A stretch of 64,000 nucleotides of DNA, taken from NCBI GenBank assembly GCA_002282015.1, contig NCIJ01000001.1, positions 1 through 64,000 of the forward strand, read 5' to 3'. A model generated the notes under the pieces. The model saw only the letters and a list, made by a program, of their open reading frames with translations. It was not told where the DNA came from and did not search any database. Position 1 is the first letter of the stretch, and every line of letters starts with the position of its first letter. This DNA comes from Sulfuricurvum sp. 17-40-25 (GTDB lineage Bacteria > Campylobacterota > Campylobacteria > Campylobacterales > Sulfurimonadaceae). A program made the position numbers and the translations under genes. Below, piece after piece: positions 7,772 through 15,723 of this stretch.

Positions 7772-8499
7772 TTACTGATATTGCATTATTAATATTAGCC
7801 GGTGGACTACCGTACTATACGCTTTTAGAAAAAAATACACGTCTTTCAAGTAAAAATATATTTTTGCTGAGTGCTTTTTTACTTTTATGTGCTGTTGTAC
7901 TTTCATTATCTATACCTAATGAACATCCAGTTTCCCTGATAGTTGTTTCACTCCTTAGTGCAATATTTTCCATTTATAAAGCAACGAAGACTACCAATTT
8001 TTATAAGTTGGGCTATTATCTTATATTTGTGAATGCACCGTTTTTTATTCTTTTTGAGGATCGAGGTATTCTGTATAGTGTATCACTTCTTGTATCCTTG
8101 AGTGGATTGTATTTAATCGCAAAGTTTTATGAAAAAAACTATGGAAGTGCCAACTACAGTAATATTACTGGAATTACGCTGGTCGCGCCACATCTTGGAA
8201 CCTATCTTTCATTTTACTTGATTGCTCTGGCTCTTTATCCACCATTTCCAAATTCACTGTTTTTCTTGAACTATATCTTTAAAAGTGATCCGGACTTACT
8301 TTCATACATCGTAGTTACAACACTCTTTTTTGGTAACTTTTTTCTTGCTATGCGCGTTATGAGAAAAACTTTATTTGGCAGACCAAATCCAAATATACAC
8401 TATGTTCGTATGTCCCTAAAAGACAAAGTTATCCACCTTTTTATTTTAATATTACTTTTGATACTAAGTATCTTTGGACTTAAGGAGATTCTACTATGA
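7768..8499 (+). CDS. polytopic membrane protein between dabB and dabA, possible third DAB subunit
   Basis: A 243-residue, very hydrophobic protein with about seven or eight predicted membrane spans. It overlaps dabB by ATGA and dabA by ATGA, so all three proteins should be made together in the same membrane. The segment GITLVAPHLGTYLSFYLIAL followed by FFGNFFLAMRVMRKTLFGRP resembles the discontinuous-helix region and the basic loop near the end of NuoM/NuoL-like proteins, as if it were an extra antiporter half. The well-studied DAB systems are described with two subunits, so this protein is an uncharacterised candidate partner. The antiporter resemblance is my reading, without a search. Confidence 0.75.
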   Translation: MITDIALLILAGGLPYYTLLEKNTRLSSKNIFLLSAFLLLCAVVLSLSIPNEHPVSLIVVSLLSAIFSIYKATKTTNFYKLGYYLIFVNAPFFILFEDRGILYSVSLLVSLSGLYLIAKFYEKNYGSANYSNITGITLVAPHLGTYLSFYLIALALYPPFPNSLFFLNYIFKSDPDLLSYIVVTTLFFGNFFLAMRVMRKTLFGRPNPNIHYVRMSLKDKVIHLFILILLLILSIFGLKEILL

Positions 8500-11369
8500 G
8501 CAGTATCATTGATAAGCTAAATTCTGTCAAGGATACAGTACCACATTATTGGCCTATTGGATCATTTATCCATCATAATCCACTTAAAGGTTTTGAAGGT
8601 CTACATTTTAAAGATGGACTGATTAAAGCGCAAAGTATATTTGGCGGTAAAGTCTATATGGATTCTTCCTATTACATGGATTTGTATGAACAAGGGAAGA
8701 TTCATGACTCAGTTTTTGAAAGTAACCTAAAAAAAGTTCTTGTTGAAAAAGGCTTTGATATTCCCTTAGAGTTTGCAAAAAAGTTTCTTATGGAAGTAAG
8801 CCCAAAATGGAGCAGTCTTAGAATAAAATTTTTATCTGAAAAAGAAAATATTGACCATCAGCTCTATTTATACCTAGAAGAAAAATCAATTTATAATAAT
8901 GAAAAAGCATGGTTAAATAAGCTAATAAAACATATGACTTTGTATGAAATCAATGATGCACTGTTTGGTGGTGATGACAAAGAAAGTGTTGAGAAAAATA
9001 TCATCGAATTTATCTCACGTTTTTTAGATGAAGATCAAACTACTATGCGCATGCCAAATAGAGAGCTTGGAATGTTTGAAGCATTCAAACTTTTTGAAAA
9101 CTTTACCTATGACAAGAATGCTGAAAGTTTTGTGGAGGAATCATTAAAAAAACTCCATATTAAAGATACTGAATCTTACTTTTTATCACATCTACTAAAG
9201 CTTCATGGTTGGGCGGGGTTTATCAAATATCGTTCTGAAGATCCAGATTATATATCACAGCGGCAGCATCCATCTAGATTAATAGAGTACATGGCAATAA
9301 GACTTTATTATGAGTTACAAGCTATGAAAAACAACAAACTTAGCAACTTTGATCTTTTTGATGAATACGCTAATAACAATCTTCAAGATTCAATATTAAA
9401 GCTACTTAAGCATAAAAATATGTTATTTGGTCAGACTTTAGACAGTATTGAAGCCAATGAAAAAACTATTAAAATTTTATCTGAGCATGTCACGAATGAA
9501 TTGAACTTAGACGCTTTACAAATTCAACACTCAAATCAAGTACTCCAAAGTAATCTCCCATTAACACAACTCGCTACCATCTTGAAAAATCTAAGAGAAG
9601 AGGAAGGATATATATGGCTTAAATCCCTCGAGGATAGCTATATCCATACCTATGTTGATAAGATAATCAAAGTTCAAGCTAAAGAGGAAGAAAAAGCAAT
9701 TGCTTCTGCAACATTTTGTTTGGATGTAAGATCAGAAGTCATAAGAAGATCCATTGAAAATAGTGGTCCCTATGAAACGTATGGTGCTGGTGGATTTTTG
9801 GGTATACCAATTGCATTTGTAGAGTTTGATAAAGCACATGAACTTTTTTTATCTCCAGCTATCGTAAAACCTCAGAATGTTATCTTTGAGCTTCCTAATG
9901 AATCTCATGAAGAATACAGTTCCAAAATAGGAATGAATAAAACAACAAAAAAAGTCTTAAGTGACTTAAAAAACAATCCTTATACACCCTACATTATGGT
10001 TGAAGCGATTGGATGGATTTTTGGAATCAACCTTTTTGGTAAAACTTTTTTACCACAAAAAACAAATAAGCTTTTGTCCAAACTTAAAGCAAAAAAACCA
10101 AAGACAAGGTATACCCTGGATAAACTCTCTGTAGAAGAGATCGAGTTTTATGTAAAAAAACTTCATACTAAAATTATTCACTCAGTCTTAGCTGATAGTA
10201 CTTCTCATGACTATACCAAAGATGAGATAGATATCATTAGAAATCATCTTATCTTTAATGATGATTTGAAGATTGATATTTCAGATGAGATAATTGAAAA
10301 ACTTAAAACAGCTCATCAGATTACAGCAGAAGATTATGAGTATCAAAAAAAGAAACTGGCTATGGTTGGTTTTAGACTTGAAGAGAAAGTATCATATCTG
10401 TATAAATATTTAACCATGATAGGTCAAGTAAATAAGTTTCCTGAATTTGCAACGATTATAGGTCATGGCAGTGTATCAGACAACAATCCATTTGAGTCAG
10501 CTCTTGACTGTGGTGCATGCGGTGGAAATATAAGCTTACCAAATACAAGAGCACTTTGTATGATAGCAAATGCGAAAGATGTCCGGATAAAAATCGCAGA
10601 AAAAGGGATTAATATCCCTGAGAGCACCAAGTTTATACCTGGACTTCATATTACCACAACCGATGAAATCACATTTTACGATACTGATATCTTGACAGAT
10701 GAAGAGATGCAAAAATTTTTAAAAGTCAAAGACGACTTCAATAAAGCATCTAAACTGTCAAGAGTAGAGAGATCTGAATCTCTTCCCTATACGCATACAG
10801 AAAAAGACATGATGATCAAATCTATGGACTGGTCTGAAATAAGACCAGAATGGGGTTTAGCTAGAAATATGGGAGTTTTTGCAGGTCCACGAATCTACAC
10901 AAAGCATCTAAAACTAGATAATAGATTTTTCATGCACTCGTATGACTGGAAAATAGATAATGATGATGCTGAAATCCTTACACGTATTTTTGATGGGCCA
11001 TTAATAGTAGGTGAATGGATTAATTTAGAACACTATTTTTCTACCGTTGATAATCATGTCTATGGTGCTGGTTCGAAGGTATATCATAATGTGGTTTCAA
11101 AAATAGGCGTATTTAATGGAAACTATAGTGATTTAAAAATAGGTCTTCCTATTCAATCGGTGTACTTAGACGGAAAGGCATACCATGAACCAGTGAGGCT
11201 TATATCATTTGTCGAAGCACCATTAGAAATAGTAGGAAAAGCGGTTGAAAACTCAATCGCCAAACCTTTTATTCTCAATGAATGGATCAGACCTGTCATT
11301 GTAGATAGAGAGGCTAAAAAAGTCTACTCTTATGAAAACGGTGAATTCATTGTAATAAAAGAGATGTAA
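8496..11369 (+). CDS. dabA: DabA, zinc-binding beta-carbonic-anhydrase-like subunit of the DAB inorganic carbon pump
   Basis: A 957-residue DUF2309/UPF0753 protein. The beta-carbonic-anhydrase-like zinc ligands are visible: Cys408 and Asp410 in FCLDVRSE (with Arg412), and His657 in IGHGS with Cys672 in DCGACGG. The His-to-Cys spacing of 15 and the CxD spacing match those reported for characterised DabA. At 957 aa it is longer than the roughly 800-870 usual, with extra sequence between the CxD and His-Cys motifs. It hydrates CO2 to bicarbonate vectorially at the cytoplasmic face together with DabB. ATGA overlap with the preceding membrane protein. Two small Cys-rich genes follow. Confidence 0.94.
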   Translation: MSSIIDKLNSVKDTVPHYWPIGSFIHHNPLKGFEGLHFKDGLIKAQSIFGGKVYMDSSYYMDLYEQGKIHDSVFESNLKKVLVEKGFDIPLEFAKKFLMEVSPKWSSLRIKFLSEKENIDHQLYLYLEEKSIYNNEKAWLNKLIKHMTLYEINDALFGGDDKESVEKNIIEFISRFLDEDQTTMRMPNRELGMFEAFKLFENFTYDKNAESFVEESLKKLHIKDTESYFLSHLLKLHGWAGFIKYRSEDPDYISQRQHPSRLIEYMAIRLYYELQAMKNNKLSNFDLFDEYANNNLQDSILKLLKHKNMLFGQTLDSIEANEKTIKILSEHVTNELNLDALQIQHSNQVLQSNLPLTQLATILKNLREEEGYIWLKSLEDSYIHTYVDKIIKVQAKEEEKAIASATFCLDVRSEVIRRSIENSGPYETYGAGGFLGIPIAFVEFDKAHELFLSPAIVKPQNVIFELPNESHEEYSSKIGMNKTTKKVLSDLKNNPYTPYIMVEAIGWIFGINLFGKTFLPQKTNKLLSKLKAKKPKTRYTLDKLSVEEIEFYVKKLHTKIIHSVLADSTSHDYTKDEIDIIRNHLIFNDDLKIDISDEIIEKLKTAHQITAEDYEYQKKKLAMVGFRLEEKVSYLYKYLTMIGQVNKFPEFATIIGHGSVSDNNPFESALDCGACGGNISLPNTRALCMIANAKDVRIKIAEKGINIPESTKFIPGLHITTTDEITFYDTDILTDEEMQKFLKVKDDFNKASKLSRVERSESLPYTHTEKDMMIKSMDWSEIRPEWGLARNMGVFAGPRIYTKHLKLDNRFFMHSYDWKIDNDDAEILTRIFDGPLIVGEWINLEHYFSTVDNHVYGAGSKVYHNVVSKIGVFNGNYSDLKIGLPIQSVYLDGKAYHEPVRLISFVEAPLEIVGKAVENSIAKPFILNEWIRPVIVDREAKKVYSYENGEFIVIKEM

Positions 11370-11397
11370 TCAATCATAAATATTAAAGGAAATAAAA

Positions 11398-11718
11398 ATG
11401 TATACACTAGAAATTGAAAAAATGTGCAGTTGTGCTCAAAAAAGTGGCTTAGAACAAGTTATGACATTTGACGAAAGACAGGATATGGTTAATAAGGCAC
11501 GAGTGTTAGAGTGTCGCATGAATCAAGAGTTTTGTATGACGCACTTCTTTGAAGCGGTAGATTATGGTGATAAGATTATTATACATAGTAGTCTAAGACC
11601 TGAAGATGAAGAGGATGATGATCATATTGAAGATGCTAGAACGCTTATAAGAAAAAGTTCGGTTACAATTGGTTTTGATGCTAGTGAAGCCCCACCAAAA
11701 GGAAGTGGAGGGAACTAA
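11398..11718 (+). CDS. small CxC/FCxTH protein downstream of dabA (copy 1), function unknown
   Basis: A 106-residue acidic protein with an AAGGA ribosome-binding site, 28 bases after dabA and probably in the same operon. It is paralogous to the next gene. Shared pattern: MYT at the start, CxC at residues 10-12, a TFD...QD...N stretch, then FCxTH (Cys46, His49) and a beta-like Ile/Val segment. The conserved Cys/His set suggests a metal or redox site. The C-terminal half is very acidic (EDEEDDD). I do not recognise the family. It is a candidate accessory or assembly factor for the zinc enzyme DabA. Confidence 0.8.
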   Translation: MYTLEIEKMCSCAQKSGLEQVMTFDERQDMVNKARVLECRMNQEFCMTHFFEAVDYGDKIIIHSSLRPEDEEDDDHIEDARTLIRKSSVTIGFDASEAPPKGSGGN

Positions 11719-11795
11719 TAATAGGGAGATAGATACATAAAATTTTATTTATCTATAGTACATACTTTTAAAAAGTACCCCAATTTCAGTTACTA

Positions 11796-11819
11796 TAACT
11801 ATACTTTGATTTATAGTTA
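11796..11819. repeat. inverted repeat just upstream of the second CxC/FCxTH gene
   Basis: TAACTATA and TATAGTTA (8 bases each, 8-base spacer) end four bases before the AAAAGGA ribosome-binding site of the gene at 11835. It could be an operator or an mRNA 5' hairpin. It suggests that the second small gene may have its own expression control in the 116-base gap after copy 1. Confidence 0.4.
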
Positions 11820-11834
11820 CTAAAAGGAAGCCTT

Positions 11835-12128
11835 ATGTATACAGTTAAAATGGAACGCGAATGTGCATGTTTTAAGAAAAGTGAATATAAAAGTGAAAAA
11901 ACATTTGATAATCAGCAAGATGCACAAAATTATACTAATATATTAATAGAGTTCATGACTGAAGATTTTTGTACAACACACTTATTTTTCTCTCAGAAAG
12001 TTAGTGATAATGAATTTCTAATCAGAGTAGTTGAAAATCCTAATAAATCTGGCGGTGGCAGTTGTGGTACTGGTATTGGCAGTGAGGATAGTAGTAGTTG
12101 TAGTACTGGTAGTTGCGGTTGTGACTAG
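11835..12128 (+). CDS. small CxC/FCxTH protein downstream of dabA (copy 2) with Cys/Gly/Ser-rich tail
   Basis: A 97-residue paralogue of the preceding protein: MYT start, CxC at 10-12, KTFDNQQDAQN, then FCTTH. Unlike copy 1 it ends in a flexible Gly/Ser/Cys-rich tail with five cysteines in about 25 residues (ending STGSCGCD), which looks like a metal-binding or redox tail. AAGGA ribosome-binding site. It ends convergently against the trigger-factor-like gene. Family not recognised; duplication beside dabA argues for a role in DAB function or biogenesis. Confidence 0.8.
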   Translation: MYTVKMERECACFKKSEYKSEKTFDNQQDAQNYTNILIEFMTEDFCTTHLFFSQKVSDNEFLIRVVENPNKSGGGSCGTGIGSEDSSSCSTGSCGCD

Positions 12129-12185
12129 CCAGTATTTAAAAACCCTATAGAAGTATATACTCCCATAGGACTGACATAACCTCAA

Positions 12186-13442
12186 TTATGCTTTGTGAAA
12201 TCCTAGCATAACCCCAAAAAGCTTATCTTCGGTCAAGCCCATTTTTGCGGATACCATCAGATTGTTATCTTGGTAATATTGCACTAGTCTTTGTGGGTCT
12301 TGACCTGTCATAGTGGCTTGGTATCCAAGTGCTGCAATGACTTCTTGTTCATGGACATCAATACCTTCTCTTTTAGCTAAAGCTTCAACAATCAGTGACT
12401 TTTTGATACTTGCTCTTGCTTCTTCACGTACAGATTCTCTTAGCTCTTTAAACTTACCCTTGTCTTCCATATAAGACTTATGCTGCTCTTCACTAAATGA
12501 TCTTGTTTTTTCACGAACTTTTGCATCTATCTCTTGCTCAACTATATTATTTGGCAAGGTAAAATCAAACTCAGCAAGTAAGTTTTCTACGATTTTAGGC
12601 TTAAGTTCACTCATATACACTTGTGACAACTCTTCAGCAGTTACTTGTTCAGAGAGTTGATTTCTAAGTTTATCAAGTGTCGCCGTTTGGTCACCAAATA
12701 CTTTTTGTGCAAAAGCATCATCTAGTTTTTCAGGTTTTTGTTCTTGAATTTCATGAAGTTTAACAACAAATTTAGTTTCTTTACCGGCTAGATCTTCAGC
12801 TGAATAATCATCAGGAAAACGTACTATTACATCTTTTACTTGATTATATTCCATACCAACAAGTTGCTCTTCAAACCCTGGGATAAATGTATTAGAACCG
12901 ACTTTAATATTAAACTTCTCAGCACTACCACCTTCAAATGTTTTACCATCTATAAAACCTGTAAAATCGATCACAGCGACATCACCATGTAGAATAGCTC
13001 TTTCTGTTTCTAACTTCGTAAATGGTGCATGTTGTTGTGAAAATGCTACAAGCTTGGCTTCTACAGCTTCTGGAGCCGCAATTGGTTTTGTGTATTTTGG
13101 TACGACGTCTTCATAATTAATATTTACATCAATTTCAGGTGAAATAGCTAGTTCTACTTCAAAATAGATGCTATTCTCTTGTTGCTCATACTTTCTAAGT
13201 CCAGGCTGTCCTAGGATGTTTTCTACATCAATCTTGGCTTCTTTTATTCCAGCATCTATGAACTCTTTAAATACTTGACTCGCGGCTGCTTGCTCAATAT
13301 TTTCTTCTTTTGACTCATCAGCCTTTGGTTCTTTAGCAGCTTGCTCTTTAAATTTAGTAACTTTTTCTTCAATCACACTATTGTCAATTGTACCACTCAT
13401 AATAAAGTTAATATCATCTATTTTTTCTACTGTAACTTTCAC
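12186..13442 (-). CDS. trigger-factor paralogue lacking the ribosome-docking motif
   Basis: A 418-residue protein with trigger factor architecture: N-terminal domain (1 to about 120), FKBP-type PPIase domain (about 154-243, with GDVAVIDFTGFIDGKTFEGG) and a helical C-terminal chaperone domain. The preferred start is GTG at 13442, preceded by AAGGA at good spacing; an ATG at 13478 would add twelve residues without a good site. In canonical trigger factor the tip of the N-terminal domain has GFRxGKxP at about residues 43-50. Here residues 36-51 read AKEPKADESKEENIEQ, acidic and without that signature, so ribosome binding is probably lost. It lies in the carbon-fixation island rather than next to clpP, where tig commonly lies. 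A dedicated post-ribosomal chaperone is the likely role. Confidence 0.85.
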   Translation of the reverse strand: MKVTVEKIDDINFIMSGTIDNSVIEEKVTKFKEQAAKEPKADESKEENIEQAAASQVFKEFIDAGIKEAKIDVENILGQPGLRKYEQQENSIYFEVELAISPEIDVNINYEDVVPKYTKPIAAPEAVEAKLVAFSQQHAPFTKLETERAILHGDVAVIDFTGFIDGKTFEGGSAEKFNIKVGSNTFIPGFEEQLVGMEYNQVKDVIVRFPDDYSAEDLAGKETKFVVKLHEIQEQKPEKLDDAFAQKVFGDQTATLDKLRNQLSEQVTAEELSQVYMSELKPKIVENLLAEFDFTLPNNIVEQEIDAKVREKTRSFSEEQHKSYMEDKGKFKELRESVREEARASIKKSLIVEALAKREGIDVHEQEVIAALGYQATMTGQDPQRLVQYYQDNNLMVSAKMGLTEDKLFGVMLGFHKA

Positions 13443-13686
13443 AATAATCCTTTTGGTTTTAGTTTCGTATTTTAACATTATTGACTAAAATTAACTTTTT
13501 AAAAAATATAGATTGCGTTACTTAAAAAAGAAACTCTTATATGCCTTTATTCGATAACTTTTCTTATCCTTAAATATTTTAATTTGTTTTAATTTATATA
13601 TTATCAGTATAATTTGTTTGGTTATCATCTATTTAGTTGCATATTTTATCGTACAATTTTAAGTTGAGATAGAGTTGCTATAAATG

Positions 13687-13704
13687 GGATAAGATTATAT
13701 CCCT
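13687..13704 (+). promoter_or_regulatory. small hairpin in the 5' leader of the VDPD/DSVE gene
   Basis: GGGATA and TATCCC with a 6-base spacer lie directly before the AAAGGAG ribosome-binding site of the gene at 13720, and a TATAAAT-like -10 lies just upstream. The leader would be very short, so the hairpin could stabilise the mRNA or modulate initiation. The remaining bases between 13443 and 13719 are AT-rich with no gene. Confidence 0.35.
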
Positions 13705-13719
13705 TAAAGGAGAAAGATT

Positions 13720-14031
13720 ATGTTAGCAGAACAAAAAGAAAAATTACAAAAAGTTGTAGAGCTTATTGATAATATAGCTGTAGACCCGGATGTTACCATC
13801 GAATATTTTATACCTGGTGTTTTGGTAACTATTGATGGAGGTACTGTTGAATCTGCAGGCCCATATATACAGTTCACATATGCAAAGGAAAATATACATC
13901 CTTGGATACAACGTATGCCTTTGAAACAAAACTATCTTGAAAAAACTCCTACAGATTTAGCTAATTTTATTACCTTTACTTTGGAGCGATTTATTGAAGA
14001 AGTTGATTCAGTTGAAAGTGGTGCACAATAA
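13720..14031 (+). CDS. uncharacterised VDPD/DSVE-family protein, copy 1
   Basis: A 103-residue protein with an AAAGGAG ribosome-binding site. It shares a whole domain with the C-terminal half of the protein at 20262-20678: KLxKV near the start, VDPDxxIEY, then PYxxxTY, TPxDxxNxITF and a closing DSVExG. Predicted mixed helix and strand, soluble, without Cys. I do not recognise the family. One copy stands near each OFOR-DAB segment border, which suggests a function linked to the carbon-fixation enzymes. Confidence 0.75.
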   Translation: MLAEQKEKLQKVVELIDNIAVDPDVTIEYFIPGVLVTIDGGTVESAGPYIQFTYAKENIHPWIQRMPLKQNYLEKTPTDLANFITFTLERFIEEVDSVESGAQ

Positions 14032-14041
14032 ATATTTTACT

Positions 14042-14069
14042 ATAGAGCTATAACTATCAATAGCTCTAT
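14042..14069. terminator. bidirectional hairpin between convergent genes
   Basis: Perfect 10-base arms ATAGAGCTAT / ATAGCTCTAT with an 8-base loop, placed between the convergent genes ending at 14031 and 14085. AT-rich sequence flanks it on both sides. It probably terminates both transcripts. Confidence 0.65.
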
Positions 14070-14084
14070 GTCCCTAAAATTTTA

Positions 14085-14705
14085 TTAAGAAATCCCATGA
14101 AATTCTTTGTATATTCTTTTCACAAAACTAGGTTTCAGCCCTGCAATATAGATCTCTTCCATTTCTTCTTCTATATGCTCTTTCTTGATGGCAATAAGGT
14201 TTTCCCATCTTTTCAATAAAATTCTCCTGACGTCTGTTTCAAAATCGCCTTTATGATCAGGATAAACAGCACTTAACTTCTCAACAACATCACTAAAATC
14301 AGTTTCTTTAATAAGTTCTAACTGCTCTATTGGATGTGTTTTATCAACTTCAATAAACTCTGTCCAACCCGCTATTAATACAGTTTTTAGTTCTTCAGAA
14401 TAGTTTCTAGCTTCATCTGGAAATTTTTTACTCAATGCTCCAGCAATTTCTTTGAATTTATTATTAGTAATAATCTCTAGCTCTTTTTCAAAAGCTTCCA
14501 ATTCTTTTTCATATTCTGCTGCATCTTCATAAAGTTTTGCAACATCAGCATTTTTTTCACGATTATTTTTTGCAGCTATTTCTTTAAGTTCAGCGATCTT
14601 TGCTTTATTGATTTCTCGAGCAGAATCTTCTTCTTCGATCCCAAGAGCAGCTTTCAATTCATCCATTTGTAATTCTAAATAAAGTTTTTTACTATCATCT
14701 GCCAT
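14085..14705 (-). CDS. uncharacterised helical protein with two about 41-residue tandem repeats
   Basis: A 206-residue, highly charged protein. Residues 1-83 look like long alpha-helix or coiled coil rich in Glu, Lys and Ala. Residues 84-124 and 137-177 are two copies of one unit with the pattern F...LS..(F/Y)PD, then E..(L/V)...L...W...I...K.H. A short C-terminal segment follows. No signal peptide, no Cys. The family is not recognised. It lies between the two OFOR operons with no obvious operon partner; a scaffold or assembly role is only a guess. Confidence 0.7.
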   Translation of the reverse strand: MADDSKKLYLELQMDELKAALGIEEEDSAREINKAKIAELKEIAAKNNREKNADVAKLYEDAAEYEKELEAFEKELEIITNNKFKEIAGALSKKFPDEARNYSEELKTVLIAGWTEFIEVDKTHPIEQLELIKETDFSDVVEKLSAVYPDHKGDFETDVRRILLKRWENLIAIKKEHIEEEMEEIYIAGLKPSFVKRIYKEFHGIS

Positions 14706-14928
14706 ATTGCTAACACCTTATAATACATTTTACGTATTCTAACATTAAATGTTTGTACCTAATTAATTAAACAACTAAATTTATATAATTTTTAATGCCA
14801 ATAAAATTTACCATGATCCTGAGAAACTAAAAACATATCAGATGATGCTTTAACATTTAAGATATTAAAAGCTACAATTCGTAAATTTTATCCATTAAAA
14901 ATAAATTAAAATTATAAAGGTAATAAAT

Positions 14929-15396
14929 ATGACAAATACAGAAGAGCTGGAATTAGCTACAAGTAATGAAGAAAATGTCCGATCTACACTCGCACAAAAT
15001 CCAGATACATCCATTGAAACTTTAGATAAATTAAGTCATGACGAAAGCCAATTTGTTCGTATGAGAGTCGCTGCCAATACAAAAACATCTTCTGAAACAT
15101 TGGATAAATTAGGTAAAGACGAGAGCATGTACGTACGAGAATTTGTTGCAGAACATCTTAACACCTCTCTTGAAACTTTGCTAAAGTTAAGTAACGATGA
15201 ATCAATGGCATATTGGATTGCTGGAAACCCAAATACTCCCGCTGGACTATTAAATAAATTCAGTACAGATGAAGATGCAAATATTAGAGCATCCGTTGCC
15301 GTCAATCCAAATACACCGATTGAAACATTGGCTAAATTAAGTCAAGATGAAAATGAAGATGTCAGAGCAGCAGTAACTAAAAATCCAAAAGGCTAG
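14929..15396 (+). CDS. LRV-type repeat protein (leucine-rich repeat variant)
   Basis: A 155-residue protein built of about five 24-26-residue units with consensus NPNTPxETLxKLSxDE followed by xxVRxxVAx, the pattern of leucine-rich repeat variant (LRV)/HEAT-like solenoids. The family is known from an iron-sulfur LRV protein beside the Azotobacter nif genes, but this one has no cysteine, so it cannot carry a cluster by itself. Start ATG with AAAGG upstream. It ends convergently with the second OFOR operon. Probably a protein-protein interaction module. Confidence 0.82.
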   Translation: MTNTEELELATSNEENVRSTLAQNPDTSIETLDKLSHDESQFVRMRVAANTKTSSETLDKLGKDESMYVREFVAEHLNTSLETLLKLSNDESMAYWIAGNPNTPAGLLNKFSTDEDANIRASVAVNPNTPIETLAKLSQDENEDVRAAVTKNPKG

Positions 15397-15423
15397 AGAG
15401 TATAAAATTAATTGATGTATTTA

Positions 15424-15470
15424 ACTAGATAGTAGGAGATATTATCTAGTACGCTCACCCGAGAGGGTGA
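15424..15470. terminator. two tandem hairpins between convergent genes
   Basis: The first hairpin is ACTAGATA (15424) / TATCTAGT (to 15450); the second is TCACCC-gaga-GGGTGA at 15455-15470. They fill the gap between the LRV gene (plus) and the end of the second OFOR operon (minus) and probably serve as terminators in both directions. Confidence 0.6.
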
Positions 15471-15483
15471 AGGTATTTAGAAC

Positions 15484-15711
15484 TTAGTCCTCTTTACCGT
15501 GAACCATTTCCATCGTAATACAATTACGGCTTAACATATCAGTACAAACGTACACACAAAGTGCACACCCTTTACATCTGTCTTCATCTACCCATGATGT
15601 ATTCCCAACTTTATCGAACATAAGCGTGTTTGCTTCTGGACAATATAGGGTACAGGTATTACATTTATACTCAGCACACATGTCTGCATTAACTTTTGCT
15701 ACGTAATACAT
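15484..15711 (-). CDS. ferredoxin-like delta subunit of the OFOR, second complex
   Basis: A 75-residue 2[4Fe-4S] subunit, differing from the copy at 5169 only in the last residue (Asp for Glu). By my count about 14 of 228 bases differ, nearly all silent. It is the last gene of this operon, whereas in the first operon the delta gene comes first. The ATG follows AAAGGAAATAA. The cysteine pattern is the same, with the unusual C-x4-C in the first cluster motif. Confidence 0.93.
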   Translation of the reverse strand: MYYVAKVNADMCAEYKCNTCTLYCPEANTLMFDKVGNTSWVDEDRCKGCALCVYVCTDMLSRNCITMEMVHGKED

Positions 15712-15723
15712 TTATTTCCTTTA

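Noticed and set aside
12139-12176. Hairpin between copy 2 of the Cys-rich gene and the trigger-factor-like gene
   Set aside because: CCTAT/ATAGG with an inner AGTATATACT can fold, but the stem is interrupted and no T-run follows, so I do not list it as a terminator.
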